A stretch of DNA of 64,000 nucleotides from Cupriavidus plantarum (GCF_905397285.1 NZ_CAJPUX010000001.1:1116001-1180000), one strand, 5' to 3'; positions 52,347 through 61,841 are shown, counted from the first letter of the stretch. The notes: generated by a model not told the origin, from the letters alone. Numbers and translations are program-made.

Positions 52347-53561
52347 GTGAAGCTGAGCGACCTGTCGACCCCCGAATTCTTCGAGAACCCCTATCCGCTG
52401 TATGCGCAGTTGCGCGACGGCGACGCGCTGCACTACCTGGCGCCAAACCTGGCCATCACCGCGAGCTTTCCGCTGATCGAGGCGATGTTTTCGGACCGCC
52501 GGCTCGGCAAGGCCTTTCTGGCGGGCGTGCGCGCGCGTTACGGCGACACGGGCCCGGAACAGCCCGTGTTCCAGGGCCTGAGCCGCATGTTCCTGTTCAT
52601 GAATCCGCCCGTGCACACGCGCCTGCGCGCGCTAGCCACCAAGGCCTTCAGCGGCCGCAATATCGAGTCCCTGCGCGACGTCTCGCAGGCCGCGTCGGAC
52701 CAGTTGATCGATGCCTTGCCCGTGGAAGGGGAATTCGACCTCATGCGCGACCTCGCCACGCCGCTGCCCGTGTCGATCATCTGCCGGCTGCTCGATATTC
52801 CTGTCGCCGACGGCCTCCGCCTTGGCGCGGCGACGGCCGCGGTGAGCACCGCGCTCGACGTGGCGCCTCTGCAGCCCGACGCGCTCGCCCGCGCGAATGC
52901 CGCGGCGGAGGAGCTGGAGGCATACTTCCGTACGGTAGTCGAAGCCCGCCGCCTTAAGCCGGGCACGGACCTCGTCTCCGCGTTCGTCACCGCGGAGGTC
53001 GATGGCGACCGGCTCAGCGACGACGAGGTCATCTCGCAGATCCTGCTGCTGTTCGCCGCCGGTCACGAGACCACGTCCAACATGATCGGCAATGCGCTGC
53101 TCGCGCTATTCCGCCACCCCGACCAGCTCGCGAAACTCAAGGCGGACCTGTGGCTGATGCCGCAGGCCATCGCCGAGTGCCTGCGCTACGACGCTTCCGT
53201 GCAGACCATGACGCGCGCCGCGCTCGAAGACGCGACCGTCGATGGCGTTCACATTCCGCGCGGCACGATGGTGTTCATGATGATCGGCGCCGCCAACCGG
53301 GACCCGTCGCGTTTCGCCAACCCGGACCGGCTCGATATCACGCGGCCGGATGCCGGCAAGCAGATCGCGTTCGGCGGCGGCATCCACTATTGCCTCGGCG
53401 CGCGGCTGGCGCAGCTGGAAATGGAAGTCGCGCTGACCACGCTGCTGCGCCGCGTGCCGAACCTCACGCTGACGGACACCGTCCATCCGCAGTGGCGCCG
53501 GCAGGGGAACATTCGCGGCTTGCAAACGCTGCCCGCAACGCGGGAACCCGTGGCCCGCTGA
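52347..53561 (+). CDS. Cytochrome P450
   Basis: 404 residues from GTG 52347, seven bases after AAAGGAGGA. The I-helix is LFAAGHETTSN, the ExxR helix AIAECLRYD and the heme loop FGGGIHYCLGARLAQ with the cysteine ligand. It is a soluble bacterial class I enzyme needing ferredoxin and reductase from elsewhere. Substrate unknown; a hydroxylation feeding the neighbouring acid pathway is possible. Confidence 0.93.
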   Translation: MKLSDLSTPEFFENPYPLYAQLRDGDALHYLAPNLAITASFPLIEAMFSDRRLGKAFLAGVRARYGDTGPEQPVFQGLSRMFLFMNPPVHTRLRALATKAFSGRNIESLRDVSQAASDQLIDALPVEGEFDLMRDLATPLPVSIICRLLDIPVADGLRLGAATAAVSTALDVAPLQPDALARANAAAEELEAYFRTVVEARRLKPGTDLVSAFVTAEVDGDRLSDDEVISQILLLFAAGHETTSNMIGNALLALFRHPDQLAKLKADLWLMPQAIAECLRYDASVQTMTRAALEDATVDGVHIPRGTMVFMMIGAANRDPSRFANPDRLDITRPDAGKQIAFGGGIHYCLGARLAQLEMEVALTTLLRRVPNLTLTDTVHPQWRRQGNIRGLQTLPATREPVAR

Positions 53562-53599
53562 GCCCCACGCCGGGTCTGCCCGGAACCGAATCGGTGCAC

Positions 53600-53668
53600 G
53601 AGTACAGTTTGCGTTTTTAAGTGAATTTAAGCGCATATATGAGGATGCGGCGCACAACTGTACTCCTC
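53600..53668 (+). promoter_or_regulatory. Inverted operator-like sites upstream of the fdhF-like gene
   Basis: GAGTACAGTT at 53600-53609 and its exact inverse AACTGTACTC at 53656-53665 flank an AT-rich segment (TTTTTAAGTGAATTTAAG, CATATAT) that could hold the promoter. The right copy extends to CAACTGTACTCCTC (53655-53668), repeated with one change before fdhD. Confidence 0.55.
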
Positions 53669-53779
53669 CGCACCGGTACACTCTGTGTGCTCCCCAGACC
53701 GCTCCCGTCCCCTAGGCTACCTCTCGTGACGCGGGGCCGAATCGAGCTCCGCGCGGAGTCCGAGGAAGTCGCCCCCGTT

Positions 53780-56092
53780 ATGAGCAACACCCCAGAAAAG
53801 GGCCATGTGGCCCCCTATACGCACCCGGCCGGCGGCTGGGGTGCCCTCAAGTACGTCGCCATCAACCTGGTCAAGGAAAAGGTGGCCGGCGGCAAGTACA
53901 AGCTGCTGTTCAAGCAGAACCAGCCGGACGGCTTCGATTGCCCGGGCTGCGCCTGGCCCGATCGCCAGCACGCCTCTACCTTCGAATTCTGCGAGAACGG
54001 CGTCAAGGCCGTGGCCGCGGAAGCGACCAGCAAGCGCGTGACGCCCGCGTTCTTCGCGCAGAACAAGGTCACCGAACTGCTGAAGCAGTCCGACTATGAG
54101 CTCGAGCAGCACGGCCGGCTTACGCACCCGATGGTCTACGACAAGCAGGCCGACAAGTACGTGCCGATCGCGTGGAACGACGCGTTCGAACTGATTGCCG
54201 CGCACCTGCGCAAGCTGCCGAATCCGGATGCCGCGACGTTCTACACGTCGGGCCGCGCGAGCAACGAGGCCGCCTTCCTGTTCCAGCTGTTCGTGCGCAT
54301 GTACGGCACGAACAATTTCCCGGACTGTTCGAACATGTGCCACGAGGCCACCAGCCGCGGCCTGCCGGTGACGGTGGGCGTGGGCAAGGCCACGGTGCTG
54401 CTCGACGACTTCGAGCATGCGGACGCGATCCTGATCTTCGGCCAGAATCCGGCCACGAACCATCCGCGCATGCTGGGCGAGCTGCGCGAGGCCGCGCGCC
54501 GCGGCACGCAGATCGTCTCGATCAATCCGCTCAAGGAACGCGGCCTGCAACGCTTTGCAAGCCCGCAGCACGCAAGCGAGATGCTCACCGGTTCCAGCAC
54601 GCAGATCGCGTCGATGTTCGTGACGCCGAAGCTCGCCGGCGACTTCGCGCTGATCAAGGGCCTGGGCAAGCGCGTGGTGGAGCTCGACGATGCCGCCATC
54701 GCGGCCGGCGCCGAGCGCGTGCTCGACGTCGACTTCATCGCGCAACACACCTCGGGCTTCGACGCGTTCATCGCCGATCTGCGCGCCGAGAGCTGGGCCG
54801 ACATCGTGGCCGAGTCGGGCGTGCCGCGCGAGGACATCGACGCGCTGGCCGACCTGTACTGCAAGAGCAAGCGCGTGATCTCGTGCTGGGGCATGGGTAT
54901 CACGCAACACAAGAACTCGGTCCGCACGATCCAGCTGCTGTCCAACGTGATGATGCTGCGCGGCAACATCGGCCGCGAGGGCGCGGGGCTGATGCCCGTG
55001 CGCGGCCATTCGAACGTGCAGGGCGACCGCACCGTCGGCATCGAGGAACAGCCAAGCGAGGAATTCCTCGATCGCTTGGGCCAGGTGTTCCGTTTCGATC
55101 CGCCGCGCCACCACGGCCAGGACGTCGTGGGCGCGATCCAGGCCATGCTCGACGGCCGCACGAAGGTCTTCGTCGGCCTGGGCGGCAACTTCGCCATGGC
55201 CACGCCGGACACGCCGCGCACGTGGGAAGCGCTGCGCAACTGCGACCTCGTGGTGAACATCGCCACCAAGCTCAACCGCAGCCATCTGATCATGAATGGC
55301 GACGCGCTGATCCTGCCCACCATGGGCCGCACCGAGATCGACCTGCAGGACGGCGTGCCGCAGGGCGTGACCGTGGAAGATTCGGTCTGCATGGTGCATA
55401 TGTCGTATGGCATGAACAAGCCCGCGTCGCCGGACCTCATGTCGGAAACGGCAATCGTCGCGGGCATGGCCGCGGCCACGCTCGGTTCGGAGAAGGTCGA
55501 CTGGAAGTGGTACGCGAGCGATTACAGCCGTATCCGCGATGCCATCGAGAAGGTGATTCCGGGCTTCGAGAACTACAACGAACGCGTGGCGAAGCCGGGC
55601 GGCTTCCATCTGACGCCCGCGTCCCGCAACCGCATCTGGCGCACGGAATCGGGCAAGGCCACGTTCCTCGTGCATGCGATCGACAAGGACACGCCGATCA
55701 AGCGCGCGCGGGAGAAGTACGGCGACGACCTGATGGTCATGATGACCACGCGCTCGCACGACCAGTACAACACGACGATCTACGGCCTCGACGACCGCTA
55801 TCGCGGCGTGTTCGGGCTGCGCCGCGTGGTGTTCATCAACGCGGCGGACCGGGAGCGGCTGGGCTTTGCCGCGGGCGAGCGCGTCGATATCACGTCCGTC
55901 TGGGATGACGGCGTCGAGCGCCATGCGCAGGACTTCCTGCTCGTGGACTACGACATCCCGGCCGGTTGCCTGGGCGCGTACTACCCGGAAACCAACCCGC
56001 TGGTGCCGCTGGAGAGCATCGGCGACCGCTCGGGCACCCCGACGTCGAAGTCGATTCCCGTGCTGCTGCGCCGGTCCACCCCGCGCGTCTGA
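53780..56092 (+). CDS. FdhF/YdeP-family molybdopterin oxidoreductase
   Basis: 770 residues from ATG 53780. The N-terminal FDCPGCAWPD is the YdeP signature, followed by molybdopterin-binding regions FYTSGRASNEAAFLFQLF, NNFPDCSNMCHEATS, FGQNPATNHPRM and the C-terminal domain TRSHDQYNTTIYG. No twin-arginine leader, so it is cytoplasmic; no in-frame TGA, so it does not use selenocysteine. It belongs to the formate-dehydrogenase-alpha-like group, but formate has not been shown as the substrate of YdeP types. The fdhD, moaB and moeA-like genes follow and would support its cofactor. Confidence 0.92.
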   Translation: MSNTPEKGHVAPYTHPAGGWGALKYVAINLVKEKVAGGKYKLLFKQNQPDGFDCPGCAWPDRQHASTFEFCENGVKAVAAEATSKRVTPAFFAQNKVTELLKQSDYELEQHGRLTHPMVYDKQADKYVPIAWNDAFELIAAHLRKLPNPDAATFYTSGRASNEAAFLFQLFVRMYGTNNFPDCSNMCHEATSRGLPVTVGVGKATVLLDDFEHADAILIFGQNPATNHPRMLGELREAARRGTQIVSINPLKERGLQRFASPQHASEMLTGSSTQIASMFVTPKLAGDFALIKGLGKRVVELDDAAIAAGAERVLDVDFIAQHTSGFDAFIADLRAESWADIVAESGVPREDIDALADLYCKSKRVISCWGMGITQHKNSVRTIQLLSNVMMLRGNIGREGAGLMPVRGHSNVQGDRTVGIEEQPSEEFLDRLGQVFRFDPPRHHGQDVVGAIQAMLDGRTKVFVGLGGNFAMATPDTPRTWEALRNCDLVVNIATKLNRSHLIMNGDALILPTMGRTEIDLQDGVPQGVTVEDSVCMVHMSYGMNKPASPDLMSETAIVAGMAAATLGSEKVDWKWYASDYSRIRDAIEKVIPGFENYNERVAKPGGFHLTPASRNRIWRTESGKATFLVHAIDKDTPIKRAREKYGDDLMVMMTTRSHDQYNTTIYGLDDRYRGVFGLRRVVFINAADRERLGFAAGERVDITSVWDDGVERHAQDFLLVDYDIPAGCLGAYYPETNPLVPLESIGDRSGTPTSKSIPVLLRRSTPRV

Positions 56093-56145
56093 GGCGCCGC
56101 CGTCAGAACTTGTCCGGCCGATGCTGTCATCGGGCAGCGTCGGCG

Positions 56146-56159
56146 CAACTGTACGCCTC
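56146..56159 (+). promoter_or_regulatory. Operator-like site upstream of fdhD
   Basis: CAACTGTACGCCTC differs in one of 14 positions from the site at 53655-53668 before the fdhF-like gene. It ends 54 bases before the fdhD start used here. Confidence 0.5.
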
Positions 56160-56213
56160 TCCGGCGGCAAGGTCGGATACCATGGCTCCATGCTTCCAGC
56201 GTGCGAGAACCCG

Positions 56214-57083
56214 ATGACTCCCACCGATTCGACCTCGATCAACCCCGCGGCCCGCCCGCCCGACACCGCCGTCGGCGAGCGGCCCGGCTTCGTCCCGCGC
56301 GACATCGTCCGCCACAAGGCGGGGGTCGCCACCGAGGGCGAGGACCACGTGGCCGAGGAAGTGCCGGTCGCGCTGGTCTACAACGATATCTCCCATGCCG
56401 TGATGATGGCGACGCCGCGCGACCTCGAGGCGTTCGCGATCGGCTTCTCGCTGACCGAGGGCATCGTCGATAGCGCGTCCGAGATCTACGAGATCGACGT
56501 CGTCGAAGGCTGCGACGACAGCTTCGAAGTCCAGATGCGCATCAGCCAGCGCGCGTTCATGGCCATGAAGGAGCACCGCCGCGCCATGGCCGGCCGCACC
56601 GGCTGCGGCGTCTGCGGCATCGAGAGCATCGAGCTGCTGGACCTCAAGCCGGTGCCGATCGCCGCGCCGCGTGCCGTGCTCGTCCCGACGCGCGACATGA
56701 TCGAACGCGCCGCGGCGGAGCTCCCGGCCTGGCAGACGCTGATGCGCGCGACCGGCGGCGTGCATGCCGCGGCGTGGTGCGGCGCCGATGGCGCGGTGCG
56801 TGAAGTGTTTGAAGACGTGGGTCGCCACAACGGGCTGGACAAGCTCATCGGCCATCTGGCCAGCCAGCGCGTGCCGCTCGACGACGGCTTCGTGTTCCTC
56901 TCGAGCCGGGCCAGCTACGAGCTCGTGCGCAAGGCCGCGCGCATGAACATCCAGATGCTGGCCACGATCTCCGCGCCGACCTCGCTGGCAATCCGCATCG
57001 CGGAGGCCGCCGGCGTGCGGCTGCTGAGTTTCTGCCGCAAGGACGGTTACGTCGAATACACCGCCAACGGTGGTGGACGCTGA
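56214..57083 (+). CDS. fdhD: Formate dehydrogenase accessory sulfurtransferase FdhD
   Basis: 289 residues from ATG 56214 (ATG 56190 also possible; neither has a strong ribosome site). The reactive loop CGVC at residues 131-134, EEVPVALVYNDISHAVMMATP and DVGRHNGLDKLIGH are diagnostic. FdhD passes sulfur from the IscS desulfurase to the molybdenum centre of formate-dehydrogenase-type enzymes, fitting its place next to the FdhF-like gene. Confidence 0.95.
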   Translation: MTPTDSTSINPAARPPDTAVGERPGFVPRDIVRHKAGVATEGEDHVAEEVPVALVYNDISHAVMMATPRDLEAFAIGFSLTEGIVDSASEIYEIDVVEGCDDSFEVQMRISQRAFMAMKEHRRAMAGRTGCGVCGIESIELLDLKPVPIAAPRAVLVPTRDMIERAAAELPAWQTLMRATGGVHAAAWCGADGAVREVFEDVGRHNGLDKLIGHLASQRVPLDDGFVFLSSRASYELVRKAARMNIQMLATISAPTSLAIRIAEAAGVRLLSFCRKDGYVEYTANGGGR

Positions 57084-57098
57084 TACAGGAGTCGCACC

Positions 57099-57611
57099 AT
57101 GGCCCTCGACCATCGACTTTCCCTGGCTTGCGCGGTCCTGACCGTCAGCGACAAGCGCACGGCCGACAACGACACGTCGGGCGACCTGCTCGCCCGCCTG
57201 CTGGCCGAGGACGGCCACCGCTGCGTGCGCCGCGCGATCGTGCCGGACAACCGCTACCAGATTCGCCGCGTGCTCAGCGACTGGATCGTCGCCGACGACA
57301 TCCAGATCATCCTGACCAACGGCGGCACCGGATTCAACGAGAAGAACTCGCTGCCGGAGGCGGTGCGGCCGCTGTTCGATCGCGAGATCGACGGGTTCGG
57401 TGAACTGTTCCGATCGCTGTCGTACCAGAGCGTGGGCGGCTCCGCGATCCAGTCCCGCGCGCTGGGGGGCACGGCCAACGGGCGCGTCATCTTCTGCGTG
57501 CCGGGCTCCGAGGACTCGTGCCTGACCGCTTGGAACGGACTGCTGCGGTCGCAGCTGGACAGCCGCACGCGGCCCTGCAACTTCGCGTCCGGTTTCCGCC
57601 AGGAGTCGTGA
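57099..57611 (+). CDS. moaB: Molybdenum cofactor biosynthesis protein B
   Basis: 170 residues. MoCF-fold motifs LTVSDKRTADNDTSGD and LTNGGTGFNEKN, with FCVPGSEDSC near the end. MoaB/Mog proteins adenylylate molybdopterin before metal insertion. Its stop overlaps the following moeA-like start (TGATG). Confidence 0.92.
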   Translation: MALDHRLSLACAVLTVSDKRTADNDTSGDLLARLLAEDGHRCVRRAIVPDNRYQIRRVLSDWIVADDIQIILTNGGTGFNEKNSLPEAVRPLFDREIDGFGELFRSLSYQSVGGSAIQSRALGGTANGRVIFCVPGSEDSCLTAWNGLLRSQLDSRTRPCNFASGFRQES

Positions 57612-58519
57612 TGCTGAAGTTCGATGAAGCCCAGGCCCGCTTTGCCGCGAGCGTGGCGCCCGTGCGCGAGTCGGAACGCGTCTGGCTCGAACTCGCGGCC
57701 GGGCGCGTGTTGGCGAGCGATCTCGCCTCCCATACCGGCGACCCGCTGCCGCCGGCCGGCACGCTGCTTCAGCCCGGCCATATCGCGGCACTGGCGGCGC
57801 AGGGCTACAACGAGGTGCCCGTCTACCGGCTCGTGGAGGTGGCGCTGCTGCGCGTGGGCGAGGCGCCCACCGAGGACGCACCGGATGCCAACGGGCCGAT
57901 GCTCGAGGCGCTCGTCCATTCGCTCGGCGCCGTCGTGCGCCGGCGCGGAGGTGTCGCGGAAGACGGCGCCAGGCTGCACGATGCGCTCGTCGAGCTGGTC
58001 GAGGAGGGCGAGTGCGACGCGGTCGTTGTCTATGGCGGCCATGGCGTCGGCGGCGCCCCGCAATTGTTTGCGGCCGCGCTCGTCGCCGCCGGGGGCGAGC
58101 TGCTGTGCCGGCAGGTCCAGATGAACCCGGGCCGCTCCGTGCTGCTGGGCCGCCTGCGCGACCGTCCGCTGGTCTGCCTGCCAGCCGACGCGGCGGCCGC
58201 CTACGTGACGTTCGTGCTGCTGGCCACCCCGATGGTGCGGCGCATGCAGGGCCGCGCATCGATCTATCCGCCCGTCAGCCGGGTGGAAGCAGCCGCCGGC
58301 GGGTTTGCGGTGCCTCGGCATGGCGAAGGCGATGCCTTCTGGCGTGTCGAGCGCGCCACGGGCGCCGATGGCACCGACCGGGTGCGCGCGACGCCGGCGC
58401 CCGATGGCTCGGTGGCGACACTCGGGGACGCGTCGGGTCTCGTCCGCATCGCTCCGCATATGTCCGAGAGGACACAAGTTCGCGTTCCGTATTACGATCT
58501 CAGCCGTTGGCTGTGCTGA
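57611..58519 (+). CDS. Short MoeA-like protein lacking domain II
   Basis: 302 residues against about 400 for MoeA. It begins like MoeA (ERVWLELAAGRVLASDLAS) but jumps straight to PAGTLLQPGHIAALAAQGY, so the DNSAMDGYA segment and the whole of domain II are missing. The MoCF domain reads VVYGGHGVGGAP where MoeA has SGGxSxGxxD, so the key Asp is gone. It ends with a normal domain IV-like tail. Metal insertion by the standard mechanism is doubtful; a role as a binding or delivery protein for the FdhF-like enzyme is more likely. Frame is intact. Confidence 0.8.
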   Translation: MLKFDEAQARFAASVAPVRESERVWLELAAGRVLASDLASHTGDPLPPAGTLLQPGHIAALAAQGYNEVPVYRLVEVALLRVGEAPTEDAPDANGPMLEALVHSLGAVVRRRGGVAEDGARLHDALVELVEEGECDAVVVYGGHGVGGAPQLFAAALVAAGGELLCRQVQMNPGRSVLLGRLRDRPLVCLPADAAAAYVTFVLLATPMVRRMQGRASIYPPVSRVEAAAGGFAVPRHGEGDAFWRVERATGADGTDRVRATPAPDGSVATLGDASGLVRIAPHMSERTQVRVPYYDLSRWLC

Positions 58520-58577
58520 GGCGTTCCGCGGGGGCGCCGGCCGGCCACGATCGACTCAGTGGAAAGGCTGGCAGGCG

Positions 58578-60023
58578 GTGAACCTATACGAGAAGCTCGC
58601 GTCGGACATCGAGGCGCTGGTACAGCAGGGCGTGTTGTTGCCCGGAGAGCGGATTCCGTCGGTGCGGCAGGCCAGCCAGCATCACCGGCTCAGCATCACC
58701 ACCGTCATCCGCGCCTACGTGCTGCTGGAAAGCCGCGGCATCATCGAAAGCCGCCCGCAGTCGGGCTACTTCGTGCGCGCGCGCCGCGAGGAGCCGCCGG
58801 TGGAACTGCGCCCGACGCGGCCCGATCCGCGCCCGTCGGCGGTGGATGTCAGCGCGCTCGTGCTCTCCACGCTGCGGTCGATCCGCTCGGACGAGGCGGT
58901 CGCGCTCGGTTCGCCGTATCCCGATCCCACGCTGTTTCCGTGGCAGCGCATCAACCAGTACGCCAACAATATCGGGCGCCGCTATGCGACGTGGAACGTG
59001 CTGGACGACCTGCCGCCAGGGCAGCCGCAACTGATTCGCCAGATCACGCGGCGGTATCTGGAGAACGGCTACACGATCGATCCCAACGAGGTCATCATCA
59101 CGATCGGCGCGACCGAGGCGATCAATCTCTGCCTGCAGGCGGTGGCCAGGCCCGGCGATGCGATCGCCGTGGAGTCGCCCACCTATTACGCCATGCTGCA
59201 CGCGATCGAGCGCCTGGGCATGCGCGCAGTGGAAGTGCCGACCGATCCGGTCGAGGGCATGGACCTGCCGTCCCTGATGCGCCTGATCGAAGAGCGCAAC
59301 ATCAAGGCGTGCATGGTGATGCCGAATTTCCAGAATCCGCTTGGCTTCCAGATGTCCGACGAGCGCAAGCGGCAGCTCGTGGCGCTGCTCACCGAGAAGA
59401 ACATTCCGGTCATCGAGAACGATGTGTATGGCGAGCTCTATTACGGCGATGCCCATCCGACCTCGCTGAAGGCGTACGATACGACGGGTATCGTGCTGCA
59501 TTGCGCGTCGTTCTCCAAGACGCTGACCAATGCGTGGCGCATCGGCTGGGCGCTGCCGGGGCGTTACCGCGAAAAGGTGGAGCGCCTCAAGTTCCTGAAC
59601 ACGCTGACGACGCCGGCGATTCCTCAACTGGCGATCGCCGAGTTCCTGAAGAACGATGGCTACGATTTCCATCTGCGGCGCGTGCGCAAGGCCTATGCGC
59701 AGCAGGCCGACATCATGGCGGCGGCCGTGCGGCGGTTCTTTCCGCCCGGTACCAGCACGTCCCGGCCGACCGGCGGCTATGTGATGTGGGTCCAGCTGCC
59801 GGACGGCGTGGACGCCATGGCGTTGTATCACGCCGCGCTGGAGCGCAAGATCACGGTAGCGCCGGGACACATGTTCTCGGCGGCGCCGACGTATACGAAC
59901 TGCATCCGGCTCAATTACAGTGCGGCATGGACGCCCGAGATCGAGGCGGCCGTGGTGACACTGGGCAAGCTCGTCGCGTCGCTGCAGGCACGCACGGGAC
60001 CGGTGCAGGAGATGTCCGGATAA
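58578..60023 (+). CDS. MocR-type regulator (GntR winged helix plus aminotransferase fold)
   Basis: 481 residues from GTG 58578. Winged helix at residues 1-70 (LLPGERIPSVRQASQHHRLSIT), linker, then a type I aminotransferase fold with ATEAINLCLQAVARPGD, MVMPNFQNPLGF and CASFSKTL, the last carrying the PLP lysine. MocR proteins use PLP as effector. It is the best candidate for binding the CAACTGTAC sites ahead of the fdhF-like and fdhD genes. Confidence 0.9.
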   Translation: MNLYEKLASDIEALVQQGVLLPGERIPSVRQASQHHRLSITTVIRAYVLLESRGIIESRPQSGYFVRARREEPPVELRPTRPDPRPSAVDVSALVLSTLRSIRSDEAVALGSPYPDPTLFPWQRINQYANNIGRRYATWNVLDDLPPGQPQLIRQITRRYLENGYTIDPNEVIITIGATEAINLCLQAVARPGDAIAVESPTYYAMLHAIERLGMRAVEVPTDPVEGMDLPSLMRLIEERNIKACMVMPNFQNPLGFQMSDERKRQLVALLTEKNIPVIENDVYGELYYGDAHPTSLKAYDTTGIVLHCASFSKTLTNAWRIGWALPGRYREKVERLKFLNTLTTPAIPQLAIAEFLKNDGYDFHLRRVRKAYAQQADIMAAAVRRFFPPGTSTSRPTGGYVMWVQLPDGVDAMALYHAALERKITVAPGHMFSAAPTYTNCIRLNYSAAWTPEIEAAVVTLGKLVASLQARTGPVQEMSG

Positions 60024-60043
60024 ACCAGAGCGGAGACAACAAC

Positions 60044-60355
60044 ATGGAAGACCAGACCCCAGCAGAAGAACCGGGCGCAGAGGACATGGACCCGGCGGTG
60101 GCCGGCATCCTTCAGGTCCTGTGGACGGCCAGCCAGGAAACGGACGGCAAACGCTGGTCGCTCGCCCGCATCAGCAAGCGCGCGGGCGTACAGATGAGCG
60201 TATTGCGACGGGTCCTGACCCAGCTCGAACAACTCGAACTCGCCGAGACCACCATGGACGAGGAAGGGCGCGGCACCGCGCACCTGACGGAGGAGGGCGA
60301 GGCGTTATGCGCCGAGCTGTTCGACGGGCAGGCGTCGCAGCTGACGCGGCATTAG
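60044..60355 (+). CDS. Small winged-helix protein
   Basis: 103 residues, with CGGAGA upstream of ATG 60044. Acidic N-terminus, then a winged-helix-like core: WSLARISKRAGVQMSVLRRVLTQLEQLELAETTMDEEGRGTAHLT. It probably binds DNA or works as a regulator for the preceding cluster, 20 bases after the MocR gene. No further family known to me. Confidence 0.78.
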   Translation: MEDQTPAEEPGAEDMDPAVAGILQVLWTASQETDGKRWSLARISKRAGVQMSVLRRVLTQLEQLELAETTMDEEGRGTAHLTEEGEALCAELFDGQASQLTRH

Positions 60356-60389
60356 CGGCGGCACGAGCGGCGGCATTGGCGAAGCGCTG

Positions 60390-60411
60390 TTGAGGGGGTA
60401 CTCCCCCTCAA
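60390..60411. terminator. Palindrome between convergent genes, possible bidirectional terminator
   Basis: TTGAGGGGG (60390-60398) pairs with CCCCCTCAA (60403-60411) across a four-base loop. It covers the stop codon of the FAD oxidase gene on the minus strand and lies 34 bases after the winged-helix gene. There is no T run on either side. Confidence 0.45.
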
Positions 60412-61841
60412 ACCACCTTCCCCGGATTCATCAACCCCCGCGGATCGAACGCCTGCTTCACCAACCGCATCAATCCCAGCTCCACCGCACTCTTGTATCG
60501 GGCATTCTCCCCAAGCTTCAGCTGCCCCAATCCATGCTCCGCGGAGATCGACCCGTTGAACCGGTGCACGCTGTCATGCACGATCCGGTTCACCGTGTCC
60601 TGATGCGCGAGGAACGCGTCGTGATCCTCGCCCTCGGGCGGCGACACGTTGTAGTGCAGGTTGCCATCCCCCAGATGCCCGAACGTGACCATCCGCGCCC
60701 CGGGAAACACCGTCTGCAATAGCGCATCCGTCGTCTCGATAAATTCCGCCACTCGCGAGATGGGCACGGCAATATCGTGCTTGATGTTCTTGCCTTCCTC
60801 GACCTGCGCCAGCGGAATGTGCTCGCGAAGATTCCAGAAATCGCGCGACTGCTGCACGGACTCCGCGACCACCGCATCGAGCACGACGCCCGCATCGAAT
60901 GCCGCCGTCATCATCGTCTCGAAAATCGCCCGCGCATGTTCCTCGCTCTCGCTGTCGGACAGCTCGAGCAACACGAGCTGCGGATACGCCTGCGAGAAGG
61001 GATACCGGAGCTGCGGATAATGCCGCGTCACCAGCGTCATGCAGAGCTCGGACATCAGTTCGAAGCCGGTGAGCATCGAGCCCGCATGTGACTGCGCGAT
61101 GGACAGCAGCGACAACGCATCGCGCGGGCTCTGCAGGGCGGCCAGCGCCGTCACGCGCGCCCGCGGCGCCGGATAAAGCTTCATGACCGCGGCGGTAATG
61201 ATCCCGAGCGTCCCCTCGGCCCCAATGAACAGATCCCGGAGGTCATACCCCGTATTGTCCTTGCGCAATCCCCGCAGCCCATCCCATACCTCGCCCGTAG
61301 CGGTGACCACCTCGAGCCCAAGGCATAGCTCGCGCGTATTGCCATAACGCAGCACGCCCGTGCCGCCGGCATTGGTCGCGAGATTGCCGCCGATCGTGCA
61401 GCTGCCCTCGGCAGCGAGGCTCAATGGAAACAGCCGATCCTCCGCGCGAACGGCGTCCTGCAGCTGCTGCAGGATCACGCCAGCCTCCACGGTCACGGTG
61501 TTGTTGAGCGGATCGATCGCGCGAATCCGGTTGAGCCGTTGCAGCGACAGTACGACGACCCCTTTGGCAGCGGCTTCGCCTGCCGCCGGCGTGGCCCCGC
61601 CGCACAGTCCCGTGTTCCCGCCCTGCGGTACGATCGCGATGTCATGCGCATGACAGGCGTGCACGACCGCCGCCACCTCCTGCGTGGTACCGGGCCGCAG
61701 CACGGCGAGCGCGTCGCCGCTGTAGCGGCGGCGCCAGTCGGTGAGGTACGAGGCCTTGTCCTCGGCCTCCGTCAGCACGTGCTGTGCACCGATGGCGGCA
61801 CGGCAAAGGTCGAGGAACGAATCGGGGTGGGCGGCGGGCAT
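60408..61841 (-). CDS. FAD-linked oxidoreductase (GlcD/D-lactate dehydrogenase-like)
   Basis: 477 residues. The FAD-binding PCMH fold shows VPQGGNTGLCGG, AEGSCTIGGNLATNAGGTGVLRYGN and IGAEGTLGIIT; the C-terminal domain has GHLGDGNLHYN and SAEHGLG with the metal/substrate His residues. The group oxidises 2-hydroxy acids (D-lactate, 2-hydroxyglutarate, glycolate) to 2-oxo acids. Single-gene unit; substrate not defined. Confidence 0.9.
   Translation of the reverse strand: MPAAHPDSFLDLCRAAIGAQHVLTEAEDKASYLTDWRRRYSGDALAVLRPGTTQEVAAVVHACHAHDIAIVPQGGNTGLCGGATPAAGEAAAKGVVVLSLQRLNRIRAIDPLNNTVTVEAGVILQQLQDAVRAEDRLFPLSLAAEGSCTIGGNLATNAGGTGVLRYGNTRELCLGLEVVTATGEVWDGLRGLRKDNTGYDLRDLFIGAEGTLGIITAAVMKLYPAPRARVTALAALQSPRDALSLLSIAQSHAGSMLTGFELMSELCMTLVTRHYPQLRYPFSQAYPQLVLLELSDSESEEHARAIFETMMTAAFDAGVVLDAVVAESVQQSRDFWNLREHIPLAQVEEGKNIKHDIAVPISRVAEFIETTDALLQTVFPGARMVTFGHLGDGNLHYNVSPPEGEDHDAFLAHQDTVNRIVHDSVHRFNGSISAEHGLGQLKLGENARYKSAVELGLMRLVKQAFDPRGLMNPGKVV

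Noticed and set aside
56190..56213. Earlier ATG for FdhD
   Set aside because: No ribosome site at either start; the shorter form is closer to usual FdhD length, but the longer one cannot be excluded.
53717..56332. 871-codon open frame antisense to the fdhF-like gene
   Set aside because: Arg/His/Ala-rich, no family, fully opposite a well-supported molybdoenzyme; a GC-rich shadow frame. The same holds for long antisense frames at 30037-32151, 56127-58259, 49683-51182, 7072-8769 and 10218-11465.
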